Part shown: one piece after another, positions 26,440 to 33,512 of the stretch | How the letters are laid out: every line of letters begins with the position of its first letter | How positions within the stretch are numbered: position 1 is the stretch's first letter | Assembly (NCBI RefSeq): GCF_000156335.1 | Contig: NZ_DS999215.1 | Coordinates: 38,890-72,401 of the forward strand | DNA: 33,512 nt | Source: Roseobacter sp. GAI101 | GTDB taxonomy: Bacteria > Pseudomonadota > Alphaproteobacteria > Rhodobacterales > Rhodobacteraceae | Reading direction: 5' to 3' | Program-made: the position numbers and the translations under genes | The notes under the pieces: generated by a model | What the model saw: only the letters and a program-made list of their open reading frames with translations | Database searches by the model: none | What the model was told of the DNA's origin: nothing

Positions 26440-26593
26440 GCACCAACCGATCCGTACCAACTATTCCCCGGCCATCAACGAACTGAGTGATCTGATGGGT
26501 GACCGCCTGTCGACCGGGCCGTCCATCCTGAACGAGCATGGCCGCGACATTCGGCCTCGGGTCTTGCAAGATGGCACCAGAAAGAAAACCTGA
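26440..26593 (+). pseudogene. N-terminal fragment resembling an FAD-linked oxidase (GlcD/D-lactate dehydrogenase type)
   Basis: The frame from about 26440 reads THQPIRTNYSPAINELSDLM, then GDRLSTGPSILNEHGRDI, and stops at 26591-26593. LGDRLST followed by an EHGRD motif is the usual beginning of GlcD-like FAD oxidases, just before their PHPPDAV segment. No start codon is visible and everything after about 50 codons is missing. It looks like the stump of a gene once downstream of the sulfatase and cut off by the arrival of the kinase island. Confidence 0.5.
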
Positions 26594-26817
26594 ACGAAAG
26601 TGGCTCGACTTTTCTGTCCATGCGAATGTTGATCAACCTAGAATCCGGATCAACCCTGCCGTCTGGACCGCAAGACACGATCAGCTCGCGCGGCGGATGC
26701 CCAGACACCGGCACAGCGCACCCAAAAAGATTGATCGGTGACCTAAACAGCGGCAACATGCAGACGAAAGCATTCTACTTGGGGAATGTCGGATGAAAGA
26801 CGGATGGGGGACGGTTT
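26594..26817. other. Upstream region of the kinase unit
   Basis: No gene is seen. It separates the oxidase stump from the 230-residue protein gene and should carry the promoter of the two-gene kinase unit. I could not define -35 and -10 boxes with confidence. The octamer GATCAACC occurs twice (around 26631 and 26649). Confidence 0.35.
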
Positions 26818-27510
26818 ATGGCGCTTGAAAAGTTAAACGACCAGCAGATTAATTTCCTAAACAACTTTGTGATGAAAATTCGCAGCGCAGAAGTCGGTGA
26901 GATCGCAGGTGAAGCAGCCTGGCTTAAGCTACAGGCGGCATTGGAGCCGGATGTGACAGCCGCGCTGAAGGCTGACCATGCGGAAGCGACAAAAATTCGA
27001 GGGGCCTGGGGGATGGCGCTGGACAAGGCCGAAGCCGGCGACTTTGCAGGCGCGACGACCATCGCCAAGCGGATCGAGGCATTGCTGGGCAAAGAAGCGG
27101 CACCCTCGGATATTCCAACGAATGTCGTGGCATTCCAGAAGTCCCGCATCATGTGGATTTCGGCCAAAAGAGATATGCAAAACGGCCTGTCCAGTTTCCG
27201 CAAAGCTGTGGCGGATCAAGCGAGTGATGACGAAGACCTGAAGGACATCGTAAAGGCGGCTGATACGCTGGTGGCTGAATTCGATGCGTTCGACACCCAT
27301 CTCGAAGACCAGCTGGATCAGATCACTCAAACGCCTGAAGGACCGGAACGCACCAAGCTGAAGTCGGCCGCAAAGGCAGCATTGAGCGACTACATGGCGA
27401 CGCTCAATAATCCGTTTTTTTCGGTGATCGATAACAATCCGTTCGTGTCCGTCAATGTTGCGGCCCGCGGCCGGCAATCCTTGTCCGTTATTAGCGCTGC
27501 ACTTTTATAA
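26818..27510 (+). CDS. Helical protein of unknown function, partner of the kinase
   Basis: This 230-residue soluble protein is nearly all helical by appearance, with no signal peptide. Residues 1-18 (MALEKLNDQQINFLNNFV) and 68-90 (LDKAEAGDFAGATTIAKRIE) resemble the start and residues 62-86 of the following kinase, with the shared A-G-D-F-x-G-A. The two proteins seem to have a common N-terminal module. Residues 110-195 form long charged helices. The C-terminus carries NNPFFSVIDNNPFVSV, a near tandem repeat, then a basic-hydrophobic tail ending SVISAALL. GGGGGA precedes the ATG. The kinase gene follows after 12 bases, so they form one operon. I do not recognise a named family. Confidence 0.85.
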   Translation: MALEKLNDQQINFLNNFVMKIRSAEVGEIAGEAAWLKLQAALEPDVTAALKADHAEATKIRGAWGMALDKAEAGDFAGATTIAKRIEALLGKEAAPSDIPTNVVAFQKSRIMWISAKRDMQNGLSSFRKAVADQASDDEDLKDIVKAADTLVAEFDAFDTHLEDQLDQITQTPEGPERTKLKSAAKAALSDYMATLNNPFFSVIDNNPFVSVNVAARGRQSLSVISAALL

Positions 27511-27522
27511 GGAAATTTATAT

Positions 27523-30500
27523 ATGGCTTTGAAAGACGATCAGAGAAATTGGTTGAACGCGGCGTTAAATGGCAAAGGCCGTATCAAGTCTGCCAGTATC
27601 AAAAAGCAGTTTGAAAACTACCAGCGTCGACGCCAAAAAGTGGCGGACGTCTTTGATAAAATGCCCCACACCAATTCGAATTTTTTTGTGATTGAAGGAT
27701 CGCTTAAAGAGGCAGACGAGTTGGCAAAAGCGGGTGATTTCAAGGGGGCGTATAAATACCTCGACAAGATCAAGGCGTTGGCCAATGCAACGGATGCAGG
27801 CACAAGTGGTAAAATTCTCGAGAATGAAATTCGTCAAGCCGTTGAATTGATAGAAAAAACATTTTCCGCACAGGTGTCGGATTTTGACAGTGGGTTCACC
27901 GGAATGGACGACGCCAAGAACCGCCTTGACGAAATCACCCCATGTAGTGACAAAGCTGACCTCAAACAGGCTCTTGAGCACCGCAAGGCGATCCTTGACA
28001 TGGAGCCGGATTACCATGCTCGGCTTGATGAGCTTGAACTGGAACTTGGTCCGAAGGCTGTGCGCCTCTGCCAGCGCAATATTAGCGGTCAGATGTCGCG
28101 CATCCGGAAAGAGTTTCAGCGATTGCAAGATGCGGGTCAGGGGGCAATTGTTGGGCCGTACGCTCGACGAGTCGACGCATTGGAGGGTCGGTTGGCTGCG
28201 CAATCAGGCAGGTATTCCAACACGAGGTCACTGACGGCGTACCTACAGACGGCGCGTGCTGATGCAGAGCGTATTTTGATTGTTAAGAAATCCGTCGATA
28301 GCTTTCCTATGGAAGACCACACGCAAGATGAAAAGATCGATGCGCTGCAGGGCGGATTGAAGCCTGTGCCCGCTGCTGATGTACTCAAGCAGTTGATGCG
28401 CGAGGAACAGCGGATCAAGGAAATGCGCGCGCAATATCTGGAGGAAAAGCGTCGTGATGAATTGGCTCTGGCTCAAACCGGTATCGACGATATTGAGGTC
28501 ACACCACCACCGCCGGAGTTCGAGCCCGGGGATCTTTTGGACGATCTGACTATTGACCTCAACGGCAAGCCAAATGAGGCAGAGTGCGCGCGTGTCGCAA
28601 AGGACGCTGGCGAGAAAATGTCGGCAATTCTCAAAAGTCCGGATACCCCACAGTCGGTGCTGTTGGATCTGATGACCAAGACCAAAGATCAATTGGTGCG
28701 GAGTATGCTAGCGTCGGCGTTTCCGGGGCTAGAGTTGTCGGATGTTTCTGCTGAGCAGCAAAACATGTTTTCCGGAATGGCAGATGAAATGATTGCCAAG
28801 ATCAATGCGGATGCCCCAAACAAGGTCGACGCAGATGGCCAGACCGTCATGCTGGGCGGGGTCAAATACGAAAAGGTCAAGACACTGAAATCAGGCGGTT
28901 TGGGTACCGCGAACCTGTTCTTAAATCCTGACACCGGCAAGAAAATGGTGATGAAGACGCCGAATAGCGGCAACGAGGAAGCCTATGAGGATCTTCTCAA
29001 GGAAATGAAGATCATGAACCGGGCTCAGGAAGGGGCTCAAAACAGCCCCAATAAGGGTGCGATACCAGAACTTTACGGCGCAGCGCGTGGCGAAGACGGT
29101 TCGATGCACATGCTGATGGAATTCATTGACGGTGGGGACATGTCCGAAGTCAGTGGAACGGTAAATGCATTGGCATCCTCTGGATTGCTGCCTCCCGCTG
29201 CATGTGTGGCAATGCAGAGCGATATGGTCGGCAAGGCTGCGACCGCTTTGGGGGAATTGCAGCGTCAGGGCCTTATTCACCGCGACATCAAGGGTCTGAA
29301 CATCATGATGACCAAGGAGGGCGAAGTCAAAATCATCGACTATGGAGAGTCAGCGTTTCTGAAAGAGGATGGCGAGGTCGATCATGAAAACTTGGGTAAC
29401 TTTACGCCCGGGTACATCGCCCCCGAAGAGTTCGGGGCAGGGGCTTCCAAAACCCTCGACAACTATGCGATCGGGTCCATGCTGCTTCAAATGGTTGGGC
29501 AGAGCACACCAGTTCATGGGAACGAAATGGCTTTGGAATCAGGTGCCCTCGGACGCTTGATACAGGGATTGCATGATGATCCGGACAAGCGTGTGTCGCT
29601 CGAAGGATTGGCGCAAAGTGCCTTTATGACCGCCACCGACAAGGACTATGGCGAGGAAGCCATGAACGAAATGCGCAGCGCCGCAACCGAGTTTGCGCAA
29701 GACACCAGATCGATCAAATCAGACAAGACAATTGATGATCTCGAAAAGGGCATGGGTGGTGTTTTGACCGCGTCAGGCAAGCCTTTTGTCGTTGTGCAAT
29801 TTGGGGATGAAATGGCGAAAGGCAAGAAACTGGGGCTTGATGATGTGCAGGAAGCAATGGGCGTTTTTGACAACCAAATCACTGAAATCATGCGCGAACT
29901 ACAGTCAAACTCCAAGCGACTAAGCGAAGAGGAACTCGCCGCCATACCTGCAACCGAACAAGCAGAGGCAGAACGCCTTGCGAAAGAAAAGTGGCTGGTG
30001 ACCAACCGGAAAAAGGTCGAAGAGCTGAACAAGGCCCGCGCCTTTCTGCAATGTCAGGTTATTGATGAAATGCTTGATAATGCGTTGACGCAAGGTGACC
30101 TTGCCTTTGAGGAAGCCCTCAAAAGCCCACTGACATCCGTGATTTGCAGCATCAACGGCGAGGTTAAAAGCATGACTTTGGCCGAAGCTGTCAAGGAACA
30201 GGAGCCCTTCATCAAACAGGTAGAAGAGCTACGGTCCCAAATCATAAAATGGTTGGAAACGGCCGATGGCACTAATGAGGAGATTCAGGCGGAGCTGGAC
30301 GAACGCAATAGGGTGCTGCTGGAACGCAATGCAGAGGTCGAGAGGCTTGAACGACAGATCATTGATGCTGCCGGGTCAGATTGCAAATTGCGGTTTAGCA
30401 AGGCGAAGTTGGACAAAGCCACTATTCCCTTTGGACCGCCCGCCAAACGACGCACCCAGCAGGAAATGGAAGCGGATGCGTTCAAAGAACTTCAGGCGCG

Positions 30501-30552
30501 CTGGAAAAACGCTGAGGTCAACGAAGAGGTGAAAGAAAAGGTCGCGAGCTGA
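27523..30552 (+). CDS. Large protein with Hanks-type Ser/Thr kinase domain and long helical arms
   Basis: This 1009-residue cytoplasmic protein has three parts. Residues 1-440 are helical and charged, starting with the module shared with the upstream protein. Residues about 448-702 are a complete eukaryotic-like kinase. Its landmarks are the glycine loop LKSGGLGTA (455-463), the ATP lysine K478, a helix C glutamate around 490-494 and HRDIKGLN (586-593, D588 catalytic). DYG at 606-608 stands in place of DFG, followed by APE (633-635), D646 and the late arginine R690. Residues 703-1009 are helical, with coiled coil around 770-950. No membrane helix or PASTA domain is present, unlike typical bacterial kinases of this class. 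GGAA precedes the ATG. The gene ends at a field of IS fragments. Confidence 0.9.
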   Translation: MALKDDQRNWLNAALNGKGRIKSASIKKQFENYQRRRQKVADVFDKMPHTNSNFFVIEGSLKEADELAKAGDFKGAYKYLDKIKALANATDAGTSGKILENEIRQAVELIEKTFSAQVSDFDSGFTGMDDAKNRLDEITPCSDKADLKQALEHRKAILDMEPDYHARLDELELELGPKAVRLCQRNISGQMSRIRKEFQRLQDAGQGAIVGPYARRVDALEGRLAAQSGRYSNTRSLTAYLQTARADAERILIVKKSVDSFPMEDHTQDEKIDALQGGLKPVPAADVLKQLMREEQRIKEMRAQYLEEKRRDELALAQTGIDDIEVTPPPPEFEPGDLLDDLTIDLNGKPNEAECARVAKDAGEKMSAILKSPDTPQSVLLDLMTKTKDQLVRSMLASAFPGLELSDVSAEQQNMFSGMADEMIAKINADAPNKVDADGQTVMLGGVKYEKVKTLKSGGLGTANLFLNPDTGKKMVMKTPNSGNEEAYEDLLKEMKIMNRAQEGAQNSPNKGAIPELYGAARGEDGSMHMLMEFIDGGDMSEVSGTVNALASSGLLPPAACVAMQSDMVGKAATALGELQRQGLIHRDIKGLNIMMTKEGEVKIIDYGESAFLKEDGEVDHENLGNFTPGYIAPEEFGAGASKTLDNYAIGSMLLQMVGQSTPVHGNEMALESGALGRLIQGLHDDPDKRVSLEGLAQSAFMTATDKDYGEEAMNEMRSAATEFAQDTRSIKSDKTIDDLEKGMGGVLTASGKPFVVVQFGDEMAKGKKLGLDDVQEAMGVFDNQITEIMRELQSNSKRLSEEELAAIPATEQAEAERLAKEKWLVTNRKKVEELNKARAFLQCQVIDEMLDNALTQGDLAFEEALKSPLTSVICSINGEVKSMTLAEAVKEQEPFIKQVEELRSQIIKWLETADGTNEEIQAELDERNRVLLERNAEVERLERQIIDAAGSDCKLRFSKAKLDKATIPFGPPAKRRTQQEMEADAFKELQARWKNAEVNEEVKEKVAS

Positions 30553-30685
30553 ACGGAAGCTGGCCGTTTCGCGGTCGCTGCGCCTTTTGATCGACGGCAC
30601 CGGCATCAAAGCCGTCGGTGAAGGCGAATGGAATGCGCAAATGCCGCGACGCGAAAGCCGGACGGAAGGCCCATGCTGTCATTCC
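30553..30685 (+). pseudogene. IS5-family transposase internal fragment
   Basis: In frame with 30572, the sequence reads RSLRLLIDGTGIKAVGEGEW and NA. This is the conserved region containing the first catalytic aspartate of IS5-type transposases (LLIDGTGIK.EGEGEWNARK). After NA the frame degenerates. Both flanks of the element are missing. It begins immediately at the end of the kinase gene and is cut by the IS6-type end at 30686. Confidence 0.65.
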
Positions 30686-30860
30686 GGTTGTGTCGCAAAC
30701 TTTTCGAGCTTTTTCTCTGTCTAACGATGTGGCAGCAGTTTGTCTTTGAAGGCCACAGGCGCAGGGAGCAGAACAATGATTGATTTTAAAGGCGCGCATT
30801 ATCCGAAATCTGTGATCCTGTACGCAGTCTATTTCTATGTTCGGTTTGCGGTATCGTATC
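30686..30860 (+). pseudogene. IS6/IS26-family left end with truncated transposase
   Basis: GGTTGTGTCGCAAA at 30686-30699 matches the form of IS6-family terminal repeats (GG....TGT.GCAAA). An ATG at 30776 opens a frame reading MIDFKGAHYPKSVILYAVYF, then YVRFAVSYR, the characteristic N-terminus of IS6-type transposases. It is cut after about 28 codons by the IS3-family element at 30861. The rest of the IS6 element does not reappear on the far side. Confidence 0.7.
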
Positions 30861-30933
30861 GGGGTAATCCTCCCTAAAATTAGTGGTGTTCAAAAGTAGA
30901 ATTTTCTCGGCAAGATAACTGAGGAGATTTACG

Positions 30934-31200
30934 ATGAAGAATGGACGATATAGCGACGCGCAGATCATGGCGATCTTGAAGCAGGCGGAGGGCGGCGTGC
31001 CAGTTTCTGAGCTGTGCCGTGAGCATGGCATGAGCAGCGCCAGCTTCTACAAATGGCGGGCCAAGTTTGGCGGGATGGACGCGTCATTGATGTCAGAGAT
31101 GAAGGACATGGCCGACGAGAACCGTCGCCTGAAGCGCATGTATGCCGAGATGAGCATGCAGAACGATCTGCTGAAGGAAGCTCTTGGAAAAAAGCGCTGA
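30934..31200 (+). CDS. IS3-family transposase OrfA
   Basis: This 88-residue DNA-binding subunit of the transposase has an HTH_8/Tnp_1 helix-turn-helix ([20 protein letters not shown], then [20 protein letters not shown]). A leucine-rich coiled coil follows ([20 protein letters not shown]). TGAGGAG lies upstream of the ATG. The frame ends at a TGA just after A AAA AAG (31188-31194), where a -1 shift would carry ribosomes into orfB and make the full transposase. Confidence 0.9.
   Translation: MKNGRYSDAQIMAILKQAEGGVPVSELCREHGMSSASFYKWRAKFGGMDASLMSEMKDMADENRRLKRMYAEMSMQNDLLKEALGKKR
31188..31194 (+). promoter_or_regulatory. Programmed -1 frameshift site A AAA AAG
   Basis: The heptamer sits in the correct phase of orfA (codons AAA AAG in frame), six bases before the orfA stop codon ends. 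Slipping back one base enters the orfB frame. This is the standard way IS3-family elements make the fused transposase. Confidence 0.8.
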
Positions 31201-31220
31201 GGCCGTCTCAGCGAAGAGAG

Positions 31221-32021
31221 ATGGCCATGAACGCAGTCGCACAACATGGGGTCAGTATCGCATTGGCTTGCCGCGCGTTTCAGATCAGCGAGACGTGCTT
31301 TCGATATAGCCCTGTTCTGAGCGATGAGAATGAAGAGATCGCTGACTGGTTGGAACGCCTGACAGCCAACAAGCGTAGTTGGGGCTTTGGCCTATGCTTC
31401 TTATACCTGCGCAACGTGCAGGGTTACGGCTGGAACCACAAACGCGTCTACCGGATCTACTGCGAGTTGGAGCTGAACCTACGGATTAAGCCCAGGAAAC
31501 GCTTGAAGCGGGACAAACCCGAACCACTGGCCGTGCCTGACAGGCCAAATGAGACGTGGTCGATGGACTTCATGGCAGATCAGCTCGCGGATGGTCGATC
31601 AATCCGAACACTGAACGTCCTGGATGACTTCAACCGCGAGGGTCTGTGCATCGAGGTAGACTTTTCGCTGCCAGCGGAGCGCGTTGTGCGCAGCCTGAAC
31701 CAGATCATTGAATGGCGAGGTCAGCCGCAGACAATTCGTGTCGACAACGGCCCGGAATATGTCAGTGGCAAGCTCATGGAATGGGCTGAGAAACGCAACA
31801 TCCGGCTTGAATACATCCAGCCGGGCAAACCCCAGCAAAACGCGTATATTGAACGCTACAATCGCACCGTTCGCGGCGAGTGGCTTGGGCAATATATCTT
31901 TGAAACGATTGAGGAGGCACAAGACCAGGCGACTGAATGGCTCTGGACTTACAACAATGAGCGACCCAATATGGGTATCGGCGGCATGACACCCGCCATG
32001 AAACTGAAAACAGCCGCCTGA
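31221..32021 (+). CDS. IS3-family transposase OrfB (DDE integrase domain)
   Basis: This is the catalytic part of the transposase, here given from an internal ATG at 31221. The functional product is more likely OrfAB, made by a -1 frameshift at 31188-31194. The HTH_21-like segment is followed by an rve integrase core with WSMDFMAD (first D), [14 protein letters not shown] (second D) and [15 protein letters not shown] (E). The C-terminal [19 protein letters not shown] is standard for the family. The frame is uninterrupted, so the element may still be active. Confidence 0.9.
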   Translation: MAMNAVAQHGVSIALACRAFQISETCFRYSPVLSDENEEIADWLERLTANKRSWGFGLCFLYLRNVQGYGWNHKRVYRIYCELELNLRIKPRKRLKRDKPEPLAVPDRPNETWSMDFMADQLADGRSIRTLNVLDDFNREGLCIEVDFSLPAERVVRSLNQIIEWRGQPQTIRVDNGPEYVSGKLMEWAEKRNIRLEYIQPGKPQQNAYIERYNRTVRGEWLGQYIFETIEEAQDQATEWLWTYNNERPNMGIGGMTPAMKLKTAA

Positions 32022-32062
32022 ATTGTACGGCTGGACCCCATTAAAAATGGGGAGATTACCCC

Positions 32063-32338
32063 CCGACCAGGCGGCGGGCATCGCAGGAAGTGATCCCGTT
32101 CTGTGCCTTCGACCCGGCGATCCGCGAGATCATTTACATGAAAAACGCAATTGAGTGTTTAAACCGTGGGGTCCGCAAATCAATCAAGACCCGCGGCTCA
32201 TTCCCGACCGAAGAGGCTGTCACTAGACTGATCTATCTGGCAATCCGCAACTTCGAGAAAGAGGGCTGGAATGTCCAAGAATGGTTTGTCGCCCGCAATC
32301 AATTCGCTATCATGTTCGACGAACGCTTCAATTCCTGA
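32063..32338 (+). pseudogene. IS256-family (Mutator-type) transposase C-terminal remnant
   Basis: The frame is open from the IS3 right end and reads RRRASQEVIPFCAF, then AIECLNRGVRKSIKTRGSFP and NFEKEGWNVQEWFVARNQFA, ending FDERFNS. These are the conserved end of IS256-type transposases (EVIPFFAF, TNAIE.LN, TRGSFP, NQFAIMF.ERF). The catalytic N-terminal part is missing because the IS3 element abuts it at 32062. Confidence 0.8.
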
Positions 32339-32651
32339 CCATATCTGAAAACCGCATTGCCCAGCTCAGATACCCAGACTTCAGCAGACTCCCGCATTAT
32401 ACTCGCCAAATCCCAATGAAAGCGTGCATCTCAGCCCCAAAAAAATTTGGCGGTAGTCACAGATCGTTGCTCTCTGCACATCCATGATACAGCCTCTGGC
32501 TGCCGAGTTGGCCAGCAGGAACAGCTTCATTGCAATGCAAAAAATTGAAAGTGGATGTTTGCTTTCGATTGTTTCAATACCGGCCGGTGTTTATGATGTC
32601 AAAACTTGATGGAAATTACCCACAAGGTTCTTTTACAAAAAGGCCACTTTT
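32339..32651. other. Gap of about 310 bases, nothing assigned
   Basis: No frame has a credible product. Composition turns AT-rich towards the sulfotransferase gene. I found no second terminal repeat for the IS256 relic here. Confidence 0.35.
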
Positions 32652-33395
32652 ATGCCACTCGCCAGAATAAACCATCGCCTACTACACTTCGTTCATGTCC
32701 CAAAGACGGGTGGGGCGAGTATAACAGACTACATGAGAAAAAAAGGAAAGGTGGCGCTATATTCGAGAGAAGAGTTGCCATGGGCACAGTCAACACCCCA
32801 GCACCTAGAATATGAAATTAGCAGGATGCTAATACCTCAGGGATTTGCCGACGCATCTTTCTCCATAGTTCGTGATCCGCTAGAGAGGTTGCTAAGTGAA
32901 TTTCGATATCGAGCTACAAGACTTGGCAGCAAGTATCCACTCCCAAAAAAACTGACAGCCAATGACGAAATTAAGGTAGAACTCGACTGGAATAAAGAAT
33001 TTGAAGGTACGTTTGACGATTGGGTTGCCTTAGTTTTTGATATGTGCGCAGAATCTCCCAATGCATGCGACAATCACATAAGGCCGCAGATTGATTTCAT
33101 TGGACCGGACATGAAAGTATTTCTATTCGAGCGAGGTCTGCAAAAAGTATACAAGTGGATTGACCAAATCACTGCGACACCAGCAGTCCTAACACCGTTA
33201 GATCGGAACGAGAGTGGAAAAATTGATATTGAGGTATCCAACGCGACAAGAGTTAAGATCAAGGATTTTTATGAAAGAGATTACGATCTACTAAAAAAAC
33301 TTAAAGATATGACCGGTGACTTTCAGGATATAGATAGAAATAGCCTGACGCCAAGTGTAGATATTTTAAATGACTGGCATTATGAAAAAAGCTAG
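32652..33395 (+). CDS. Sulfotransferase family 2-type protein
   Basis: This 247-residue cytoplasmic enzyme should transfer sulfate from PAPS to a carbohydrate or similar acceptor. The 5'-phosphosulfate loop is HVPKTGGAS (15-23) and the 3'-phosphate motif is IVRDPLERLLSEF (72-84, with R74 and S82). The rest is typical of Sulfotransfer_2 proteins linked to surface polysaccharide modification. It is strongly AT-rich compared with the catabolic genes, has only a weak ribosome binding site, and follows IS remnants, all of which suggest horizontal acquisition. Genes beyond the window end may show whether it belongs to a polysaccharide cluster. Confidence 0.85.
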   Translation: MPLARINHRLLHFVHVPKTGGASITDYMRKKGKVALYSREELPWAQSTPQHLEYEISRMLIPQGFADASFSIVRDPLERLLSEFRYRATRLGSKYPLPKKLTANDEIKVELDWNKEFEGTFDDWVALVFDMCAESPNACDNHIRPQIDFIGPDMKVFLFERGLQKVYKWIDQITATPAVLTPLDRNESGKIDIEVSNATRVKIKDFYERDYDLLKKLKDMTGDFQDIDRNSLTPSVDILNDWHYEKS

Positions 33396-33416
33396 TTTTA
33401 TTTTATCATCTAGCTT
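33389..33416. repeat. Inverted repeat after the sulfotransferase gene
   Basis: AAGCTAG (33389-33395) and CTAGCTT (33410-33416) are complementary with a 14-base AT-rich loop and overlap the stop codon. It could be a weak transcription end, but the stem is short and AT-rich. Confidence 0.3.
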
Positions 33417-33512
33417 CATTTCTTTTGAGCTAAATCATAGTGATAGCTGAAAATCTAACCCAACCGGTCTTCGGTGTTTTCGGACAAAGGCAGAGTAAAC
33501 CAAAAGGTAGCG

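Larger units (their letters stand above)
30861..32062 (+). mobile_element. Complete IS3-family insertion sequence, about 1.2 kb
   Basis: The ends GGGGTAATCCTCCC (from 30861) and, inverted, GGGGTAATCTCCCC (to 32062) form imperfect terminal repeats. Inside are the two overlapping frames orfA and orfB with a slippery A6G at 31188-31194. Both the length and the organisation are those of IS3-family elements. I find no matching 3-base target duplication outside the ends. The left neighbour is an IS6 fragment and the right neighbour an IS256 fragment, so the flanks were not one contiguous target. Confidence 0.85.

Noticed and set aside
30850..32070. Target-site duplication of the IS3 element
   Set aside because: The bases next to the proposed ends do not match; shifting the ends by one or two bases does not help.

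Overview
The window reads as chromosome of a marine-type alphaproteobacterium, most likely a Rhodobacteraceae (Roseobacter-like) species. This rests on the form of the initiator tRNA, two complete tripartite tricarboxylate transporter (TTT) systems, a GntR-controlled catabolic cluster, an isoquinoline-oxidoreductase-type molybdoenzyme operon and the IS families present. It is inference from gene content; there is no rRNA or other phylogenetic marker here.

Layout. 1-260: an initiator tRNA-fMet with its terminator. 570-3270: on the minus strand, an AbgA-like M20 peptidase and an MFS exporter. 3550-7990: two orphan membrane histidine kinases flanking a TetR regulator and a DoxX-like membrane protein. 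8440-12955: a catabolic divergon with a minus-strand lactonase-like amidohydrolase, and a GntR/UTRA regulator leading a tctC-tctB-tctA operon. 13280-16525: an iorA-iorB-diheme cytochrome c operon for a periplasmic molybdenum hydroxylase. 16600-18030: a frameshifted ArsR regulator coupled to an intact AHSA1/SRPBCC gene, then a GNAT acetyltransferase.

18030-21230 is an accessory patch. It holds an AT-rich lysine-rich helical protein of unknown function, a small outer-membrane barrel candidate, and decayed IS5-type and probable IS110-type transposases. 21230-26430 is a second TTT system (tctC-tctB-tctA, minus strand) divergent from a MarR regulator and a sulfatase. A long inverted repeat lies between the divergent units. 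The second tctB carries an in-frame nonsense codon that removes its last predicted membrane helix.

26810-30555 is the most unusual part: a two-gene unit made of a 230-residue helical protein and a 1009-residue protein. The larger one has a complete Hanks-type kinase domain set between long helical regions. The two proteins share an N-terminal module. The unit ends in a pile of mobile elements: an IS5 remnant, an IS6 left end, a complete IS3-family element with a -1 frameshift site, and an IS256 C-terminal remnant. An AT-rich sulfotransferase gene follows. I consider the kinase plus its small paralogue, possibly with the lysine-rich protein 7 kb upstream, the best candidate for an undescribed system. 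Its function cannot be read from sequence alone.
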